Source: Bacillota bacterium
GTDB taxonomy: Bacteria; Bacillota; Clostridia; Oscillospirales; Oscillospiraceae
Length of the DNA stretch: 64,000 nt
Direction of reading: 5' to 3'
Assembly: GCA_021770445.1 (NCBI GenBank)
Contig: JAETQY010000008.1
Location: forward strand, 62,001 to 126,000
The position numbers and the translations under genes are program-made. Every line of letters begins with the position of its first letter. The stretch's first letter is position 1. Positions 61,761 through 64,000 of the stretch are shown in pieces. A model generated the notes under the pieces. It did no database searches. It worked only from the letters and a program-made list of their open reading frames with translations, and was not told the DNA's origin.

Positions 61761-61916
61761 TTACTGGTTTTCACCAGTCTGCTGGGGGTTGGTCTGCTGG
61801 GTCGTGGTCTGCTGGATTCCGGTTGCGATGAACTTGATGCACTCGGTAGCTTCCTTCTCAGAGTGCCCGTTGGCGATCAGCCAATCAATGAGCCTCGCGG
61901 CCTCGATAGCGGTCAT
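61761..61916 (-). CDS. Small 51-aa protein behind the element promoter
   Basis: MTAIEAARLIDWLIANGHSE and KEATECIKFIATGIQ form a small helical domain, followed by a Gln/Thr-rich tail. GGAGGAAACCAGC precedes the ATG at 61916. First gene after the operator-bearing promoter at 62027. Confidence 0.62.
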   Translation of the reverse strand: MTAIEAARLIDWLIANGHSEKEATECIKFIATGIQQTTTQQTNPQQTGENQ

Positions 61917-62026
61917 GCTGGTTTCCTCCATTGGCTTATCAACCTCCTGCCCGGTTGTGATCCCCGACCCGTAGGGGCTGGGGTGGTCCCAGACTTGCCT
62001 TTCGGTAATTCCGTTTCCATGCTTAT

Positions 62027-62055
62027 ATTATAACTTACCGAACGGTAATTGTAAA
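62027..62055 (-). promoter_or_regulatory. Mobile-element promoter with operator in the spacer
   Basis: Minus strand -35 TTTACA (62050-62055), 17-bp spacer, -10 TATAAT (62027-62032). The inverted repeat TTACCGAACGGTAA (62035-62048) fills the spacer. Related half-sites CGGTAAT occur at 62003 and 62189. A phage-type repressor is the expected binder; its gene is not identified. Likely drives the whole 61.9-55.4 kb array. Confidence 0.75.
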
Positions 62056-62131
62056 GCGTTTTCGTTAATTTTCTAAAATATCTTTATCAGCCTTTTCCAA
62101 ACAATGAACAATATGCCCTGGTTTTGGGCAC

Positions 62132-62177
62132 AAAAAAGAGCTCCCCCGACCTGGATTTCTCCAGGATGGAGGAGCCT
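62132..62177 (-). terminator. Terminator of the Dcd-like/2TM/DUF1653 operon
   Basis: On the minus strand GGCTCCTCC, an inner CCTGGA/TCCAGG stem, then GGGGGAGCTC followed by six T. It isolates the cargo operon from the downstream phage-type array. Nothing else was seen between it and the promoter at 62055. Confidence 0.78.
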
Positions 62178-62199
62178 TATTTCCAAACGGTAATTATTT

Positions 62200-62439
62200 T
62201 CAATCCACTAACTCAAACCTGTGCTTTTGCGTGGCCTCCGGGTACTGCTCGCGGTCAATCTCTTCGGCAAACATATGATAGGGGCGGACAAACAGTCCGT
62301 ATTCCCCGTACTGAGCCTGGTAGACAACCATTTTTTCCTCAGTTTCGGTGTGGGTTGCAATCCCGATCACCTTATACAGATTTCCTCTGAAATGCCGATA
62401 GTAGCGGCCTTCTAAAATCGGTTGCTCTTTGTGATCCAT
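62200..62439 (-). CDS. DUF1653-family protein
   Basis: A 79-aa protein with the family pattern GRYYRHFRGNLYKVIGIATH, VVYQAQYGEYGLFVRPYHMF and an acidic end. Small DUF1653 proteins are widespread and uncharacterised, and bacterial members often sit near nucleotide-related or phage genes. AAAGGAG precedes the ATG at 62439, two bases after the stop of the 2TM gene, so it is the third gene of the operon. Confidence 0.85.
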   Translation of the reverse strand: MDHKEQPILEGRYYRHFRGNLYKVIGIATHTETEEKMVVYQAQYGEYGLFVRPYHMFAEEIDREQYPEATQKHRFELVD

Positions 62440-62441
62440 TT

Positions 62442-62867
62442 CTACTCCTTTGGCTCTGATGTGACGAGCATGATTAGCAGCACACAAACAATTAGCGAAA
62501 TCACTATTGCACCTAAACAGCAATACCATAACTCTGGTATCACATTAGTGACTTGATTTACAATGATGCCAACAAAAAACGCCACCAAAATAGCTTCAAT
62601 AATGATGGATCGCTTCAAAGTTTGGAATGCCTTTCGCTTATAGGATTTTACTTCTTCGTCAACTCGAGCTTTTGCCTTCTCCAGTTCTTCTTTTTCAATC
62701 CAAGGAATAGCACCTTGTGCCGCTCGATGCTTAAAAGATTCCTTAATTTCACTAAGTTCACCTAGAGGGACGTTGCCCGAATTACTCCGATGACGAGCAT
62801 AATAATCTATAACTATATCAAAAAGCGTCTTTTCCCCCATTTTCCTATCATCTCCATCAATCGTCAT
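62442..62867 (-). CDS. Two-TM membrane protein with cytosolic coiled coil
   Basis: About 141 aa. The soluble N-terminal part has a charged helix (EKEELEKAKARVDEEVKSYK), then two TM segments (SIIIEAILVAFFVGIIVNQV; WYCCLGAIVISLIVCVLLIM) and a short tail. The start overlaps the dcd-like stop by 11 nt; an ATG nine codons in (62840), behind GGAG, is an alternative. Strikingly AT-rich relative to the window. Function unknown; the layout resembles small membrane effectors paired with nucleotide-sensing proteins. Confidence 0.7.
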   Translation of the reverse strand: MTIDGDDRKMGEKTLFDIVIDYYARHRSNSGNVPLGELSEIKESFKHRAAQGAIPWIEKEELEKAKARVDEEVKSYKRKAFQTLKRSIIIEAILVAFFVGIIVNQVTNVIPELWYCCLGAIVISLIVCVLLIMLVTSEPKE

Positions 62868-63474
62868 CCGGAGCAGTCAAAAGTTCATTAAAGTATTTTT
62901 TTCCTTCCTCAGACCAACCGGCTTCTCCAAACTTTGCGCCTCTAAAGGCTTCTTCATCTTTATACGCTGCATTTTCCTTGTTTATATACCACAATTCTTC
63001 GCTTGGAACAGAAGAAAGTTCCTCAAAAACGAATTGAGCGATTTTCAGTCCCGGTTTAAGCAGAACAGTATTAGGGCCCACATTTCGCAAACCAATATAA
63101 AGGCGGCCTGCATAAGTCGGATTGCAATGCTGATCTGCGATGAGGATACCGGCTCGGGTAAAGCGTGTCCTTGGGCGGATGTGGGCAACAAGGGTTTTGG
63201 GGATGTTTACCTTTTCTGCCAGTTCAGCCAGCAGATATTCTCCAGGGGAAAACAAGTAGCCCTCATCGCTAATGCTGACCTTCTCATACATATCGTCCAA
63301 ATTTTCATTTTTCGATGGATCAATGATTTTACCAATCTTCTTCAGCAGGGAGATATGGCCGGACATGGTAATATCATACGAAGCGGCCTGAAGGTGATCC
63401 TCTAAAAAGGGTTCAATCATAGGGGTATCTGTATTTTGGATGTATGCCCTAATTTCTTTATCACTAAGAATCAT
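62857..63474 (-). CDS. dCTP deaminase/dUTPase-fold protein with altered active site
   Basis: A 205-aa trimeric dUTPase/Dcd-superfamily protein: QAASYDITMSGH (about 29-40), LVAHIRPRTRFTRAGI (95-110), NPTYAGRLYIGLRN (118-131) and PGLKIAQFVFEEL. The position of the catalytic Glu138 of E. coli Dcd (in the LEF strand) is Gly128 here, and the Ser/Arg motif GRSSLARLG reads RPRTRFTRAG. Deamination therefore looks unlikely; dUTPase activity or nucleotide sensing remain possible. Own consensus promoter; AT-rich; first gene of a three-gene unit. Confidence 0.85.
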   Translation of the reverse strand: MILSDKEIRAYIQNTDTPMIEPFLEDHLQAASYDITMSGHISLLKKIGKIIDPSKNENLDDMYEKVSISDEGYLFSPGEYLLAELAEKVNIPKTLVAHIRPRTRFTRAGILIADQHCNPTYAGRLYIGLRNVGPNTVLLKPGLKIAQFVFEELSSVPSEELWYINKENAAYKDEEAFRGAKFGEAGWSEEGKKYFNELLTAPDDD

Positions 63475-63527
63475 TAGGCTCTCCCCTTCCGTATTTTTAA
63501 GGACGATAATCGTTGCATAGACCTATA

Positions 63528-63701
63528 TTAGTAGCTTCCCATTATACCTTCAATTTGATGCTTTGTCAACAACTGCACAAAAATCCGGCGAGTTTTTTTG
63601 TGTAACTTCCGTAAATATGAACAAATCAGCCCACAGCCAAACAAAAAATAAATCAGAATTTTTAACAAGTGAAAATAGAAAGTAACCGCCCCTCCGACCA
63701 A
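63528..63701 (-). CDS. Possible 57-aa single-TM basic peptide
   Basis: A TTG-initiated frame gives LVGGAVTFYFHLLKILIYFL, then FGCGLICSYLRKLHKKTRRI: one TM helix and a Lys/Arg-rich end. GGAG lies 12 nt upstream, which is long. It is downstream of a consensus promoter (63778) and its 3' end contains the dcd promoter. Another frame of the same T-rich region is also hydrophobic, so this is tentative. Confidence 0.3.
   Translation of the reverse strand: MVGGAVTFYFHLLKILIYFLFGCGLICSYLRKLHKKTRRIFVQLLTKHQIEGIMGSY
63541..63569 (-). promoter_or_regulatory. Consensus promoter of the Dcd-like operon
   Basis: Minus strand -35 TTGACA (63564-63569), 17-bp spacer, -10 TATAAT (63541-63546), all consensus. 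The leader to the Dcd-like ATG is about 60 nt with GGGGAG as RBS. Confidence 0.85.
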
Positions 63702-63720
63702 AGAGTGCGGTTACTCCTTT
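63681..63720. promoter_or_regulatory. Hairpin with T-run in the gap upstream of the Dcd-like gene
   Basis: AGTAACCGC / GCGGTTACT (63681-63689, 63707-63715), 17-nt loop, then CCTTTTTG on the plus strand. It could terminate a plus-strand transcript or form a leader structure in the minus-strand RNA started at 63778. Confidence 0.5.
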
Positions 63721-63777
63721 TTGAGTAATTAGACAAGGAGACCGACCAGCTACCAGGCGGTGTCCCTTTATACTTCC

Positions 63778-63806
63778 ATTATAGCCCGTATCCGGTGGAA
63801 TGTCAA
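63778..63806 (-). promoter_or_regulatory. Second consensus promoter in the 63.5-63.9 kb gap
   Basis: Minus strand -35 TTGACA (63801-63806), 17 bp, -10 TATAAT (63778-63783). Flanked by the near-palindromic GTCCGCCGGAC. It starts an RNA across the hairpin at 63681-63715 and the putative 57-aa peptide. Confidence 0.7.
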
Positions 63807-63864
63807 CCGGATTTTCCGCGGACTGTCCGCCGGACATTCCAGTGGATGGATCATCTCCAGAACG

Positions 63865-63901
63865 CAAAAAAGCGCCCCCGACCGTGTAGGCCGGGGGCGC
63901 T
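63865..63901 (-). terminator. Terminator of the right-edge gene
   Basis: A 10-bp stem AGCGCCCCCG / CGGGGGCGCT (63871-63880, 63892-63901) with an 11-nt loop; on the minus strand it is followed by six T. Confidence 0.85.
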
Positions 63902-63904
63902 GTA

Positions 63905-64000
63905 TCATTTATTGGTCCGCTTGATGTTGCCGATCTGCTCCATGGTCTGCTTCAGCTTGTCAAAGCCATACATCGCCGCGTAGGCGACGAAGATACCCAG
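63905..64000 (-). CDS. C-terminal end of a gene cut by the window edge
   Basis: The last 31 codons and stop of a minus-strand gene: hydrophobic GIFVAYAAMYGFDKLKQ, then TMEQIGNIKRTNK, directly followed by a terminator. The membrane-like helix with a basic tail would fit a holin or another small membrane protein, but too little is visible to decide. Confidence 0.65.
   Translation of the reverse strand: MGIFVAYAAMYGFDKLKQTMEQIGNIKRTNK

Noticed and set aside
54820-64000. Integrase, recombinase or att site of the mobile block
   Set aside because: No integrase-like protein or direct-repeat pair is recognisable in the visible part; the element continues beyond the window.

Overview
The window is a GC-rich (about 60% by eye) bacterial chromosome segment spanning a replication-origin region, followed by an accessory block. 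Gene content and order (dnaA-dnaN-S4-recF-remB-gyrB-gyrA on one side, rpmH-rnpA-yidD-yidC-jag on the other; two ParB-family proteins, Jag, RicT, SepF/DivIVA, a BMP-type nucleoside ABC importer) indicate a Firmicute of class Clostridia. The palindromic intergenic repeats and the BMP importer suggest an Oscillospiraceae-like gut anaerobe (Flavonifractor/Intestinimonas/Lawsonibacter neighbourhood). That placement is inference, not a database result.

Layout. 1-8.9 kb (minus strand): gyrA (3' end cut off by the window), gyrB, a PH-domain protein, remB, recF, an S4 protein, dnaN and dnaA. DnaA-box-like sites lie on both sides of dnaA and a perfect parS lies between the S4 gene and dnaN. 9.1-16.8 kb (plus strand): rpmH, rnpA, yidD, yidC, jag, a PLP decarboxylase, holB, ricT and an AEC transporter. 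16.8-29.0 kb (minus strand): aspS, hisS, an MgsA-like protein lacking two catalytic Asp, a MinD-like ATPase, rsmG, mscL, a PilZ protein, serS, a coiled-coil membrane protein, parB, parA and noc, with two more parS-like sites. 29.4-35.5 kb (plus strand): a purine-salvage unit of xpt plus a four-gene BMP/ABC nucleoside-type importer. 35.5-47.1 kb (minus strand): a membrane-tethered XRE regulator, a PrsA-like foldase, mfd, a division cluster (divIVA, lipoprotein, sepF, yggS, HlyD-like), hfq and miaA. 47.2-54.8 kb: mutL, mutS and miaB, with two paralogous, divergently transcribed XRE/small-protein modules flanking mutL. 54.8-64 kb (minus strand): a mobile-element (prophage- or ICE-like) array of short overlapping genes with a DNA methyltransferase, a DUF5131 (Gp37/Gp68) protein and a YopX protein, then a more AT-rich, separately promoted and terminated cargo operon encoding a Dcd/dUTPase-fold protein, a two-TM protein and a DUF1653 protein. 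A partial gene reaches the right edge.

How it works together: the left half carries replication initiation, its chromosome-segregation partner system (ParA/ParB/parS, Noc), topology control and protein synthesis or insertion. The ParB and Noc proteins carry the specificity residues expected for parS and for Noc-binding sites respectively. Many genes right of 16.8 kb point towards the presumed origin, so the usual origin-proximal block (rsmG, noc, parA, parB) appears inverted. Short palindromic repeat families are scattered through the intergenic regions, and two different ones sit in frame inside the MutL linker. The miaB-mutS genes appear transcriptionally and translationally coupled to a promoter and HTH gene at the edge of the accessory block. 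No rRNA, tRNA, CRISPR array or transposase gene was recognised.
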